A stretch of DNA of 64,000 bases, from assembly GCF_963675165.1 (NCBI RefSeq), contig NC_087387.1:5420990-5484989 (forward strand), in the 5' to 3' direction. The stretch comes from Halichondria panicea. Its lineage: Eukaryota > Porifera > Demospongiae > Suberitida > Halichondriidae. Below the pieces are notes generated by a model. It had not been told where the DNA came from. It did not search any database and was given only the letters and a program-made list of their open reading frames with translations. Position numbers and translations under genes: made by a program. Of the stretch, positions 1-12,400 are shown one piece after another (position 1 is the stretch's first letter; each line of letters begins with the position of its first letter).

Positions 1-619
1 TCTAGGTCGGAAATACCCGCCATGCAACCCGCAACAAAATAAACCCTGTAGTGCATGGCTGTACATGGATTTCTACTTCAATGGGGGACATGACAAAATG
101 TAATATTCAGATCAAAAGTGAACCATGTCATACAATACATAAAGGAACTATATAATGAGAACGCGTATTAAAGTACATCCAAAAACTGTGTGTAATTGAT
201 TAATAATTATGCACACAAAGTTGATGCGACTATAACCTTCTCCAATAAAAAGTGCATACAGTTTACCAATGCAAGAGTACATTTTTGCGTGGGAAGATCA
301 CCACATGCCTAGTGTAGTATCCACTGGTCTTGGGTGAGATCATACACATGGATGGATGCTTGAGGTAGCCTATTATGTATATATATATATATATATATAT
401 TCATATTCATCACCATGAGTATAGCAGCTTATACTTATTTTTAAATCCCCCCTTTGGTACATTGAACAATATTTACAAATTCTTCAATACTTAATTTGCA
501 CAAAGGAATAATCATCCTATTATAATAGTCCCTATAAATTATACAAACTGAAATGATAAACTACAACAGGTCATTTGGGTAACCAGTACAAATTAAAGTA
601 ACTCTAACTCATAGCCATG

Positions 620-1210
620 CTAAAGACTGATGTCTTGCAACAAGTTGCTACGGCAACAGTATGGGAATGGCTCGCAGCCGGGTACTGCACATGGTTGGGC
701 GGAGTCATCTTGTCCCATCAACACTTCAGATTGTTCCCATTCTAAGTCATACAGCAACTGTTGTCGAATCTACGGTGGCAGATGCACATTAGTACAAATT
801 ACAATCATGTACAATTACATGTGCACGACAGTATATAGAACCCCTGGCCTCTGAATGCAGACTCCCTGAAATAAGATACCATGTTCCAAGAATTAGTGCA
901 GTGTACCGTGAGTGTTTATTGTTTACATGATTGATTATGTGAGGTATGTTACTCATTCTCAATGTTGTACGTATGACAAAATAGGTCTGCATGGTGATCA
1001 TTACCATCCGTAACACAGTACTTTAAATACAGTACTTCTTAATTACCATTTCTATCTTCTCTAGCACTCTTATATATTTGGTGGCGTCCAGTGGGCGGAG
1101 CTCCCCGGGGTCAGCGTTGAGGTTGAACAGTAGTGGGGGGTCGTGAGCAACTAGGGGGGTATTGGAACGACACACCTCATCCGGATAATCGTTAGGACAG
1201 AGACCACTGG

Positions 1211-1286
<76 letters not shown>

Positions 1287-1924
1287 AGGGGGGGGGGGTT
1301 GGTCATAGGGCAGATAAAAAATACATTGAGCACATAATTATGGAATCTATAATTGTATACTCTCACTCACCCTTGAGTATAGTAGTGAGCCTTGTACGAC
1401 TTCCACCTCAGTGCATACGGTCCTTGAGTCTCGTTGGCAAACTCGGGGAAATAAGCAAACCAGTCGCGATTACTCTGAATGAAAAAATAAATGTATACAT
1501 AATACATAATTATAGACAGACACATGCAGACACACACACATGCACATAATATCAATAATTACAGACTTTTATTTGTTCTGTTTCAGATTAAACTGCACGT
1601 AATTAAGAGCAAAGTTGTGCTTAAACTTGATATATACCAGTTCACTGCATGGGTTAGACTACACGTATACTATACACACTTTTCCATTCTTGTTGTACAA
1701 CAGAGAGGACAAGTCGGTTCCATCGATCTTTGTGTCTTTAGGGAGCTCTGCCCCCGCCATACTGAATATGGTAGGGAGAAGGTCAAGTGTTGATGCCAGC
1801 TGGTGTGTGCGTCCATGGCCACCAGGCGATGCCGGGCACCCTCATTTCTCCCTCCCAAGTTGAGGCTTTGCCACACCGCAGTGGACCAGCACTCCCTCTG
1901 TTATCTCCTTGACTCAAGTCAGGT
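620..1924 (-). pseudogene. Arylsulfatase A-like, 3' exons only (copy A)
   Basis: Four minus-strand exons are visible: 1924-1680, 1474-1371, 1206-1047 and 769-620. They encode the C-terminal part of an arylsulfatase A-type lysosomal enzyme: SAGPLRCGKASTWEG, then GPYALRWKSYKAHYYTQG, then AHDPPLLFNLNADPGELRP, then a Cys-rich end. All junctions have AG/GT borders and match copy B exon for exon. A 14-bp deletion between 1817 and 1818, relative to copy B, breaks the frame inside the first exon. A 1-bp deletion near the end shortens the C-terminus to a TAG at 620-622. The exon encoding the TADNG metal-binding region is absent upstream. This is a truncated duplicate, probably not functional. Confidence 0.8.
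1213..1284. repeat. (GT)n microsatellite at a 3' splice site
   Basis: About 36 GT units, reading as (CA)n on the sulfatase strand, directly upstream of the acceptor of the 1206-1047 exon. The homologous tract in the duplicate (14041-14151) is about 20 units longer. Confidence 0.97.
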
Positions 1925-2207
1925 CTATCATATAGAGGAGATACAAGATTAGATAACATGGTGTTATAGGTGCATAGCAAAATTATGAATTTGTGAAAAT
2001 TGTCCAGTGCTGTAACATAATGAAGTACTGTGCACATCTTCTCTAGCATTATCAAAATTTTGGCTAAACAGTAATTAGTTGGTTGTAGTTGGTGTATAAG
2101 GTCTGTTGTGTTTACTTGCACTTCACTGGCTTCTGTTTACCAATCGTTAATTTATTGATACTCCGTCATTTTACGCTGTTCAACTATACCCCTCCCCTCC
2201 CCTGTAG

Positions 2208-2411
2208 GCCAACCCGATTCGCAGTTACTCTGGCATCTACCCGAATCTGAGTGAAAAGGAATTGACGATACCACAAGGACCTCGACTACTGACTGAGAAT
2301 CGATTACGCACAAACCCCGAGGATAACCCCCGGGCCGATTCTCGAGGGAGCAGCGATCACAGTAACATTGTGTATTCAACTTATTCGTATAATGAACCCA
2401 CTGCACTTTGA
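2208..2411 (+). CDS. Possible orphan terminal exon with tyrosine-rich tail
   Basis: A strong pyrimidine tract and AG (ends 2207) precede 67 open codons ending in TGA at 2409-2411. The translation is hydrophilic, contains GIYPNLSEKELT early on and ends NIVYSTYSYNEPTAL, which resembles a receptor cytoplasmic tail. There is no ATG, so it would have to be a 3' exon of a plus-strand gene, but I see no upstream plus-strand exons in the window. It may be a fragment left by rearrangement, or chance. I do not recognise the family. Confidence 0.3.
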   Translation, partial: ANPIRSYSGIYPNLSEKELTIPQGPRLLTENRLRTNPEDNPRADSRGSSDHSNIVYSTYSYNEPTAL

Positions 2412-3283
2412 CCTTGCTTAATGCAGCTCGTTCTCGTTCAGTTATATACATGCTCATGTACAAAGCCAGAAATCAACCAGCACCTATAATTATCTGTCCA
2501 GTTTTGTTTTGTGTATGGGTTTGAAACCCCTTTATTTGTTTCAGTGTGCCTGTACAGACACCATTACGTGTGTGTGTGCGTGTATGTGTATGAATTATTG
2601 TGTGCTATTTACCATGTAACATAATCATGCAAGATGAGGCCGTATACAGTCATGACAACTACAATTTATGTAGGTCATAATTCAGCAACATAATTATAAT
2701 CATGCTCTTGTCAGTCCACGAACTTGCTCTCGGTTCTCTTATTATCAGCAACTCTTTCAGTATATTAACCTATAATTACTGTTAGTATCTCTTTTTCCTT
2801 CATAGCAATCTGTTCTAACATGCACTGGAGCAGTGACTCTATATATAGCCATCTTGTAAGTGCATGAGGGATCTTGCACCTTTAAAATACGCATGCGCAA
2901 TGATAAACCTGCCTCTAAAATAGTGTGTGGTTAATTATTTATCGAGGCTCTTAATTAATTATTATTGGGTAGATACTAAAGAAAAATCGGCCTGGGACCG
3001 CGGCTACAGTAACATGTATCTTTACCTAATATCATGCATGTTGACAGTGTTGTCATAGTAACTGTGTTAATGCAATTACTACATGCATCGTTAATATAAT
3101 TATCAGAATGTTCAGGGGAGATACCCACCCATGCACTAGCTATCCTTATACTTGGAGCTAGCTATATATACATAACATAAATTATTATGACATCCCATTT
3201 ATAGCTGTTTGTCACCAGACGATCTGTACCTTTTATGGACATTTTACTAATATTCAGATCAAATGATAAAATACAATAATAGA
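2412..3283. other. Intergenic, no gene seen
   Basis: AT-rich sequence with short GT and TA runs. I found no open frame, splice pattern or clear inverted repeat worth naming here. Confidence 0.6.
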
Positions 3284-6200
3284 CTAGTGTACAATGGATG
3301 GGATTGATGTGTACACAGTGCTGAAACCTATTCCACCACCAACTACACACAGTTGGCCAGACAGTTCATTGCTGCAACAACAACATTCCATTTTCTTGGG
3401 AAGATCACCGCATTGTGTCCACTGGTTTTTGGTTGGATCGTACAGATGGATGCTTGAGATAGCATTACCTCTTAGCTGCCTATCACTACCCCCTACAGTC
3501 AGGAGGGTGTTGCTGATGGTGATGGGAGACGATCTACAAAATGGCACACTTGCGACAGATTCCCACACACCAGAACTAGCTCGTGATATGAGGGAGGGTA
3601 CATAAGCTCGAAAAACTTTTCTAGTGGCTTGACCTACAAGATACAGTGTGTCTCCAATTTGGCAAGTTTTGTATTCATCAGTGTTGGGAAGTGGTTCGGC
3701 TGTGATCCATTTGTTACTCGTGTCTAGAATGTTTACATCAGCTATCTTACTACCGTTTGAGTCAACTCCACCGATAACGATCAGATGGTTCTGATATCCA
3801 ACAACTGCTGCTTCAGTTAATGCTTTTGGCATGAGAGGAAGTGACTGGACCCATTGTCGAGAGCTCTCATCGAATGTTAGGATGGTGTCTTTATTCTCAT
3901 AAGTAGACTTGTCCCACCCTCCGACCACTAGCACTCGACCTCTCAGTGTTGTTACGGTGAAGTGCTTCACAAGAGGATGTGGCAGCTCATACCAGTGATC
4001 TTGTGTGTAAACTACCACTGTCTCAGTCCTGTTACACACACTGCGCATGTACAGCTTCCCGTTAATAGTCACAGGCTGAACGTACGACGTCATCCCATTT
4101 GGTAGTTCCTTGCATTTTTTCCAGTTGAAGGTAATGGCAGTAGGAACAGTTGGTTGTGACGTGGTTGACTTGTGTGGTAGCAATTCATTTCCAATACTTA
4201 AATCGACAACCTTGATTGCTTTTGTGGTTTTGTTTGTGGTTGTCTGTGAAAAAAGTGGTTGTATCTGGTTGTATATTATTATGTCGTGGTGTGTGCATGC
4301 ACTGAGAGGTATATATATTTACGGTATATAGTATGTCTGTCAGTGCATGGAGACTGCTACAGCTGCTCAATGATAAACAAAGTGCAAGAAGAGCTTTATA
4401 TATAATTATAGGCTTCTTAGTAACATGACTGGTAGGTGGCAGGAGTAAAGTGTAATGATACACTTTAATTACTCCTGCCACCTACCGGTTTCCTTGAGAA
4501 CATACCGTGGATTACCCAGTAGAGAGCACAATGAAAGTAGACTGAACCAAGAATTATGAGTGTGGAATCAATCTACTTGGATATTTTGTTTCTGCATGAC
4601 CCTATATACTCTGACATTCTTATATACGGTATATATATATATAATTGGTATTTCAGAGCAATGCATAATAGTGTACGTCAGTGCTACATAAACTGACGCA
4701 GACCTATATAGGTCTTTTAATAATTTAAGAGCGTAAGGAATTTAATTGTCGTCTGTGACATCACAATTACTTGTTTTACTTTTGTGGAGCTGGCACGCCC
4801 TTTACTATGGCAGCCCAGAGGAGGTACGACACGTGGTTAAGCTCACGTGGCTGCTATTTCTTGAGTGGAGGTAAAAAAGACAAAGAAGTCGTTAAAAAAT
4901 ACATTCCAATGACAACATTCAGCTGGTGCCGTAAAGAGACAAGTTTAGTATAAAACTCAGTGAAGAAGTTGTTGCTGGCTAGTAGCTAGAGTTTTACTAG
5001 TAGAGATGAAATAATCTCAGGGATCAGATATTAATTGGCAATGACCCTATATCCTAAATGCATACTTATTAAACACTCTAAAACAGAATGACACTATCAA
5101 AATAATATCTCAAAGTCTAAGTGGTTTCCAACAATCAACCAGCCTGATCTATAAGTGTACCGTATAGCGGGTAATTTTCGTGGGGCAATATTCGTGGTTT
5201 TCGTGGTTGGAGGTCTGACCACAAATATTTTACCAACGAATGAAGAGCCTTGCCTACCTTTACCTGCAGTGCAAGCTCCAACCACAAAAATATTACCCAT
5301 GAAATATCTCTGAACCACAAATATTTTGTCCCCCGAAAACTACCCACTATCAAAGACACAGTCTTGAATGATATTCATGTACAAGTTAATGAGATTTATT
5401 ATCATTTTGGCTAGTCATGTGACCATACCTCCTCTGCCTTCCGCGCTACAATGCCAGCTCAAGTGATTTGGTACAGATCGATAAAGTACTAGATCTATGG
5501 ATTAAACAGGACTGGCGTGTAGGTGATTCTCTGAATCTTTTACTGCTTATCTCTAGCTCTTGATATCAACTACTGCCAAAAATAGCGCCGACTCAGCACA
5601 TTTATAGCTTTAATTGCTCTTTTCGCACATGATCTCAACATCCTTCCAACCTCGTCTGTCCTCTGATGGCAGCCTCCGAAGAAAGTTGGTCACGATCGTT
5701 AATCAGTTTTTCTTCATAACCTCCAATTCCTATACAGTAAATGCACTAAAAGCCATGGAAGGACCTCAACCTGCTGAGTCAGCACTTTTGTCTCATTCTC
5801 TTGCATTCTTGAGGGTATAGATCTAGCACTTGTGTTAACTGTTATTATAAATATAGGAACAACAGAAGGATTAAAAACTTTTTTTTCCTGATAAAAAAAT
5901 ATCTATATATATAGGTGATATATTACAAGTAGCATCGTGTAAAAGCTTCTCTGTGATCTAAATGGCTGAACACAAAGGTAAATAGTGAATATCTCGTTAG
6001 TTCACTCCGATACCTATCTCGTTCTATCGATTATAAAAGATCTAGAGCCAAATTTTATACATATGACTTCATTCTGATCAAGGTACATATGTACACGGAA
6101 AAAATAAATTAACTAGAGCACTGAAGTGCTAACCCTCGGCTGTTGACATGAATAAATAGAAGTATATAAATACCTCAGTTATATACACAGCAACAAACTA

Positions 6201-8311
6201 CAATTCTACTTTTAATAGAGACCGGTAAAGGATCACTTCAGCTGCAAATGTGTAGCTATACCTCGAATAAAGGTCGCGTGTAGAGCTAGCCAACGTGTAA
6301 GTTTATAGCTTCTTAGCTTTTGCTCGCTTTTATACGACAACGAAGCTTTAACATCGAAATCTGCCACTATTAAGTTTGTTGTGTGAAGGCATGCAGTGCT
6401 GTGGCATCCAGGTGAGTAGACTCAGATATGACAAACAGACTACTATACCCGTGGCCGCTCACGCGCGCCTCGGGTAACAAGTTGAAAACTGCATCACGTG
6501 ATCGTGTCAGACCTCGGTTGTTTTGTTTGGCACAGATTGCTAGGCTTGATCACAACTGCACAAAACTCACCCTGAAATGCAGCCGCTTCACTATTCCGTG
6601 TACTGGTCAGTTTTGGCTGCTCCAAACTAGATTCTAATGTACGTTTAATAGGGCCGGATATGATGTTTTGGGTGTAGTTTGGAAGATTACACTTGAATAG
6701 AGAGCAATGATTCATTATCGTCAGATAGAACCGCAAAATTAGTTTGAGACATGACCACTATTTTGCTGCGGCGTACTTTCTGAAATGTAGCCACCTCGCT
6801 ATTGATGCTAAACTATACACTGTCCCAAGAGTTTACTGTACATGCATGCATAAGGCATTACCTCTCTCTGTCCTGAGTCCTGAGGTTGGTCCTGAGGCTG
6901 TATCTGTAGAGAACTGGAGACACGAACTTTCAACTGCTCTTGTTGGAGAATGGTCAGTTCTTCTGGTCCACGAACTTGCTCTCGGGTCTCAGCTTGAAGA
7001 CGATCAATTATTGCTTGTAATTGAGCAATATGAGTGTCTTTCTCAGAGATTTGGTGTAAAAGTTGATTTACTTGACCTGACTTTTCCAAAAAATTTTTCT
7101 GAAGTTGATTGATTCCAAAATCCCTTTGTTCAATTTCCTCCGACTGCAGTACTTTGATTGCGTCACTTTGAGCCTGATTATCGGCAACAGCTCGCTGTAT
7201 CTCTTCTTCCTTCACAGCAACCTGCTGAATCAGTTCCAGCTTGGTCTGGGTGCAGTTCTGAGGGAGTGTTGTTTTAACCTCCTCCAATCGTCTCAACACC
7301 ACTACAGCAGATGGTCGATCTTCAGGAAGGAACTCCAGACAGTCGAGGGTCAACTGGACTAGGGAGTGGGTCTCACCAAGAGCTGCTTTCATTGAAACAA
7401 TGTAATTTTCACGACGTTCGATTTCTGTACGTCCCAAGACCCTTCGAGTAGCAGGATCATAATACGCAGCAGGTTTGAGATTTCTTGGAAAGGTTTGTGT
7501 CAGTGTGAACAGAGATACTACACCAAAGGAGAAGATGTCTATGGCAGTGTTGTATCGTGTGACCCCTTCCTCTTGAGCTGCCTCTGGTGGCATGTACACA
7601 CCAGTGCCAGGCATTTGAGTCATTGAGGCAGCTAGCTGGCCAGGCTGAATGTTCACAATCCTAGAAACACCCATGTCTGCTATCTTGGCATTGAGACCGT
7701 TATCGACTAGAATGTTTTTGGCAGACAGATCGCGATGGGCAATGGGTGGAGTGCGGCTGTGCAGATAGACCACCCCTCGGCCAGTCCCCGTCAGAAGGTG
7801 CACTTTGAGGTCAATAGGGATGTTGGGGCTCGTTTCTAGAAGGTTATCAAGGCTGGTTTGTAGCTTCTCCATCAGTAGGACGGGGAGCTGGGCTCCAGGG
7901 AGATAGCACACTCCCAGGAACTGTACTATGTGAGGGTGACGGAGTTGGCTCATCAGCTTACATTCTTCCACAAAATCAGTCACCCATTTCTCAACCTGAG
8001 TAAAAAACAAACCCTAATAAACTCCTTAGCTGTAAGCTGATCAAAGCAACACAAGCTGAAGCTAAATCTAACTGATCTATAATAATTATAGCTAGATCTA
8101 TATAATTCACCTGCTGTGGAGAGCCCAAGTTGACAAGCTGTTGGTGCAATTTCTTGGCAGCTACCGTTGCTCCCGGGATCTCCACCTCCTCCACACTGCC
8201 ATAAGCACCTGCTCCTAGTACACGTCCAGTCAACTGAACTGTAGCGACTAGGAACTGCTCCAACTCGGGAGCAGTGTGGATAGTACTAAGTGTGTGGATT
8301 CTATCAGCCAT
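3284..8311 (-). CDS. Protein kinase / coiled-coil / kelch protein 1
   Basis: Three phase-0 exons are supported: 8311-8111 (starts MADRIHTL), 7995-6862 and 4243-3284, giving about 764 residues. The kinase domain (about residues 25-300) has the glycine loop GAGAYGSV, the lysine in VAAKKLH, the catalytic loop HRDLSAKNIL, the metal-binding motif as DMG instead of DFG, and PPEA for APE. A heptad-like Glu/Gln-rich coiled coil follows (about residues 310-435). The third exon encodes about six kelch blades with paired glycines (VVGGWDKS, VIGGVDSN, TVGGSDRQ, VVGGGIG). The kinase resembles the TK/TKL-like group in sponges; the substrate is unknown. Joining of kinase and kelch exons rests on matching phase and on the same order in gene 2. 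The joining intron (4244-6861) is 2.6 kb, so two separate genes remain possible. Confidence 0.75.
4431..4486. repeat. Perfect-arm hairpin with one bulge
   Basis: ggtaggtggcaggagtaa and its reverse complement flank a short loop. The arms differ only by a 4-nt bulge, and the stem is about 23 bp. It is probably the remnant of a small inverted-repeat element. Confidence 0.85.
5161..5347. mobile_element. Small foldback element
   Basis: The left end gcgggtaattttcgtgggg and the right end cccccgaaaactacccac are imperfect inverted repeats, with further inner ttcgtggtt / ccacaaatatt pairs. A related element lies at 54326-54480, sharing the ctttacctgcagtgcaagc segment in inverted orientation. Non-coding, MITE-like. 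Confidence 0.65.
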
Positions 8312-8517
8312 TTTTGCAAACAAAAGTGTATGGCGGCTAGATCTAGATCTAGATAATTATGGATCTATGCGGTTATGTGGGGCCAATGAACTCTTGGACT
8401 TGGTTGGGCCTATTGAAGTGTGCACATATCTAGATCTAGCAAAAAGTCCTTGATTTCGACCTTCATAAAGTTGTCAAAACTTTGTCATACTTCACTGAAA
8501 GTGTCATATGCCATAGT

Positions 8518-8563
8518 AGTCTCGCGAGCACGATGACTTCTCAAGGCGTCTGCTCGCGAGACT
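8518..8563. repeat. Inverted repeat agtctcgcgagca
   Basis: Thirteen-bp perfect arms containing TCTCGCGAGA, a palindrome itself, separated by 20 bp. TCTCGCGAGA is a known strong promoter motif in animals (bound by ZBTB33 in vertebrates); here it lies about 200 bp upstream of the kinase-kelch 1 start, so a regulatory role is possible but unproven. Confidence 0.6.
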
Positions 8564-8652
8564 GCGCTTCTGTCTATAATTATGCTGCATGTAGAGCTGA
8601 TACGCTCTACCAGCTAAACGTTTGCATTTCCCATGCATGCAGAAGTAGCCTT

Positions 8653-8695
8653 GATCCCAGGCCGCACTTCCTCTGAAGATATGGGCCTGGAATCG
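8653..8695. mobile_element. Short relative of the gattccaggcc foldback family
   Basis: gatcccaggcc and ggcctggaatc face each other, followed by gcgcatgcgc. The same ends and the same gcgcatgcgc run occur in the larger elements at 39731-40212 and 47774-48279. Confidence 0.5.
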
Positions 8696-9186
8696 ACTGC
8701 ATGTTTGCGCATGCGCCCCAGAAACTGGGGACTTTGGATAACATCACAGTAAATCAATGACGTCACATCGAACGGAAGTGAATTGAAGGAAGTAGATAGA
8801 ATTTCGATTGTGAAGGTTTCTTACGGAAGCCTGTATTTAATTCGTTTTCCACATAAATATTCCACTATGGAATGCACTTCCATTCTGAAATTCCGTATGC
8901 ACTTTCATTCTGAAACTCAGACTAAATATCCCTCGGGCCTAAGTCACTACTGAGCCAATAATTATATCCCATGTGGCACTCGTGCATGCATGTGTCACAG
9001 TTTTTATTGTAGAATGGAAGTGAACATAATTATGATAAGAATGTTGCTACATACAATTGCAAGATGCATTATTGAAATGAACTTCACCATGAATCTTGTC
9101 AAGAGTATAGATGATAATTACCGGTATAAGAGTAATGTATGGTTGAATCGGAACTGAATTTGCCAAACTCTGTGGTATACATTATG

Positions 9187-9299
9187 GCTTCATTTATAAA
9201 CTTTAAATTGGGACTTAGTACTTCTACATGGAATATGCTAATAGCAGGTTGAAGCTTTACCATTCAATATTATCATATAGCAAAATTTATAAATGAAGC
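9187..9299. mobile_element. 113-bp MITE-like element
   Basis: Perfect 14-bp terminal inverted repeats gcttcatttataaa / tttataaatgaagc around AT-rich, non-coding sequence. Confidence 0.6.
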
Positions 9300-9455
9300 A
9301 CTAGGTAATAATCATAGTGAACTGAACTACAAAAAAATCACACAATTTACACTATATACTCCATACCATAGATAACGTTTACTGCATGCATGGATAGTAT
9401 TATGACAGTATAAACATGTTGCTTTACATTCATATACATGTACATCGATGAATTA

Positions 9456-12400
9456 CTAGTGTGTAATGGACGGGATTGATGTGTACACAGATCTGACACC
9501 ATAGCTACCTCTTACACCACCAAGTATATACAGTTTTCCAGATAGTTCAATGCAAGAACAAGAATACATTCTCTCGGGAAGGTCATCACATTGTGTCCAC
9601 TGGTCTTTGGTGGGGTCATACAGATGGATGCTTGAGATACCGTTACCCCCTCACACATCATCACTCCCTCCCACAGTCAGGAGGGTGCTGCCGACGGCAA
9701 TGGGAGACGACCGATAGAATGGCACACTTGCGACAGATTCCCACACACCAAAACTAGCTCCTGATATTAGGGAGGGTACATGAGCTCGAATCACTACTTT
9801 AGTGAGTTGACGTACGAGATACAGTGTGTCTCCAATTAGGCAAGTTCTGTGGTGATTATTAGTGTTGGGAAGTGGTTCGGCTGTGATCCATTTATTACTG
9901 GTGGTGTCCAGAATGTTCACATCAGCTATCTTATGGTCATTTGTGCCATATCCACCGATAACGATAAGATTGTTTTGATATGCAACAACTTCCGGCAAAG
10001 ATAATGCTATTGGCATGGGGGGAAATAACTTGACCCATTGTCGAGACCTCTCATGGAATGTTAGGATTGTATTCGCTTTCTCTTTAGTAGATTTTTCCTG
10101 ACCTCCGACCACTAGCAGTTGACCTCTCAGTGTTGCTACAGTGAACCATATCACAGACAGTGGAGGACATCGCAGCTCATCCCAGCTCTCCTGATCTGGT
10201 GTGTACACTAGCACAATGTCAGTCCAGTTACTCATGCCTCTCATGTACGCCTTCCCGTTGATAGCCACAGGATGATCGAGCACATTTATCCCCTCTGGTT
10301 TGTCCTTGCATGTTTTCCAGTTGAAGGTGATGGCAGAAGGAACAGTTGGTTGTGGTGTGGTCGACTTGTGTGGTAGCAATGCGTTTCCAGCGCTCAAATG
10401 AACAATCTTGATTCCTTTTGTGCTTTTGTTTGTGGTTGTCTGTAAATAAAGTGAACATTATAATTATGTCATGGATCAAGTTTGACAGAGTGGTGGTATA
10501 TTGTGCATGTAAACAAGGCTGAATTATTTGACATAATTTAAAGTACCGTATATCTTCTAATTTATCGGACAGCAAAAAATAATTATTTTGGAAATTGTCC
10601 GGGTATAATTGGAACAGATTTTTATAGAGTATGCCAAGTGTCCGGAATAATTAGAACAAGCAAGTAGCTGCATGCGAGCTAGCTAAGTTTAATAGAACAA
10701 GGTAGGACTGAATAGTTGCACTAGCTATCTAAAACTATATAGCTACTCACAAAGCTATCTAACTGCAGCACTATATTGTCGTCTATGAATGGTAACTCAA
10801 CTTTTCAAGGTATTGTCCGGATATTTAGAACAAATGTAATATTAAAATACTGGAGTGTCCGTTGTATTAGAACAACAAAAATTGCCCAAAAGAGTGTCCG
10901 GGGTAATTAGAAGTGTCCGATAAATTAGAAGATATACGGTAGTTGTTGCCATCTCAACCCATTACCCCATGCGCTGATACCACCACCCTTTTTGTGGGCA
11001 TATATTTCTTTATCAAGCTTATATAGGCAACGTCATGATATTAAGACATTTTGAGGCACAACTATAATTATTATGTGGGAATACCCCCTCACACAGTCAC
11101 CCACCTCTCTCTGTCCTGAGCCCTGAGGTGTGTCCTCCCGAGGCTGTATCTGTGGAGACCTCACTGAACTGGAGATACGATAAATTTCTCTACGTTGAGC
11201 GTCTAACTGCTCTTGTTGGAGAGTGGTCAGTTCTTCCAGTCCATGCACTTGCTCTCGTTTCTCAGCTTGAAGATGATCGATAGTTGCTTGTAATCGAGTG
11301 TCTTTCACAGAGATTTGATGTAAAATATGATTTACTTGACCTGACATTTCAAAATTTTCTCTCTGAAGTTGCTTGATTACAACATCTCTTTGTTCGATTT
11401 CCTCCAAGTGTAGTACTTTGATCGCATCAATTTGAGCTTGTTTCTCATCGGCAACTCTTTCAGCAACTTGCAGTTCTTCTTCTTTCACAGAAACCTGTTG
11501 AATCAGTTCCAGCTTGGTCTGGGTGCAGTTCTGAGGGAGTGTTGTTCCAACCTCCTCCAATCCTCTCAACACCACCACAGCAGATGGTCGATCTTCTTGA
11601 TCAAACTCTAGGCAATTGAGGGTCAACTGGACTAGGGGGTGGGTCTCACCAAGAGCTGCTTTCGCTGGTTGGATATAATGTTCACGGCGCTCGATTTCTG
11701 AGCGAGCAATCAGCCTTCGAGTAGCAGGGTCTCGATATGTTGCAGGTTTGAGATCTTTGGGGAAGGTTTGTGTCAGCATGAACAGAGATACCACACCAAA
11801 GGAGAAGATGTCTATGGCAGTGTTGTATCGTGTGACCCCTTCCTCTTGAGCTGCCTCTGATGGCATGTACACACCAGTGCCTGGCATTTGAGTCATCGAG
11901 GCAGCTAGCCGACCAGGCTGAATGTTCACAATCCTAGAAACACCCAAGTCTGCTATCTTGGCATTGAGACCGTTATCAACTAGAATGTTCTTGGCAGACA
12001 GATCACGATGGGCAATGGGTGGAGTGCGGCTGTGCAGATAGACCACCCCTCGGCCAGTCCCCGTCAGAAGGTGCACTTTGAGGTCAATAGGAATGTTGGG
12101 GCTGGTTTCCAAAAGATTGTCGAGGCTGGTTTGTAGTTTCTCCATCAGTAGGACGGGGAGTTGGGCTCCAGGGAGATAGCACACCCCCAGGAACTGTACT
12201 ATGTGAGGGTGACGGAGCTGGCTCATCAGCTTACACTCCTCCACGAAATCAGTCACCCATTTCTCAACCTATATGGGTTATAGGCCCATACTAGTATTAT
12301 GATTGCACTGATGGGGCCATGAGACAGTGGGTGGGTCTACAGTCAGTGAAGGCATGCAGACTAGCTAGATAGATGAGAGATTACAACAATGATGGGATGG

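Larger units (their letters stand above)
1..2040. repeat. Segmental duplication, left copy
   Basis: This block is nearly the same sequence as 12844-14855. Shared landmarks are the opening tctaggtcgga, the sulfatase last exon, a long GT microsatellite and three more sulfatase exons. Similarity fades after about 2000, where the right copy continues into a further sulfatase exon that is missing here. The 1-619 part, downstream of the sulfatase stop, holds no convincing gene, only a short TA microsatellite at about 376-400. Confidence 0.9.
4244..6861. other. Long intron (or spacer) between kinase and kelch exons
   Basis: It starts with donor GTAATG after the coiled-coil exon and ends at ttttttcacag before the kelch exon. 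It holds a strong hairpin at 4431-4486 and a foldback repeat at 5161-5347. Several 60-80 codon open frames occur, but none has family features or splice support. The equivalent intron in gene 2 is only 665 bp including a MITE. Confidence 0.55.
8312..9455. other. Intergenic between the two kinase-kelch genes
   Basis: No gene seen. It contains a hairpin (8518-8563), a short element with gattccaggcc-type ends (8653-8695), a fragment of a dispersed repeat (about 8955-9003, tcactactgagcc... cccatgtggcactcgtgca) and a 113-bp inverted-repeat element (9187-9299). Confidence 0.6.

Noticed and set aside
1211..1549. Long open frames of repeated Val-Cys or Thr-His over the GT tracts (also at 13899-14603)
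   Set aside because: They are translations of (GT)n microsatellites in a sulfatase intron, not genes.
4771..4953. 60-codon frame MFYFCGAGTPFTMAAQRRYD
   Set aside because: Lies inside the kinase-kelch intron; no family features, and the length is near chance in this sequence.
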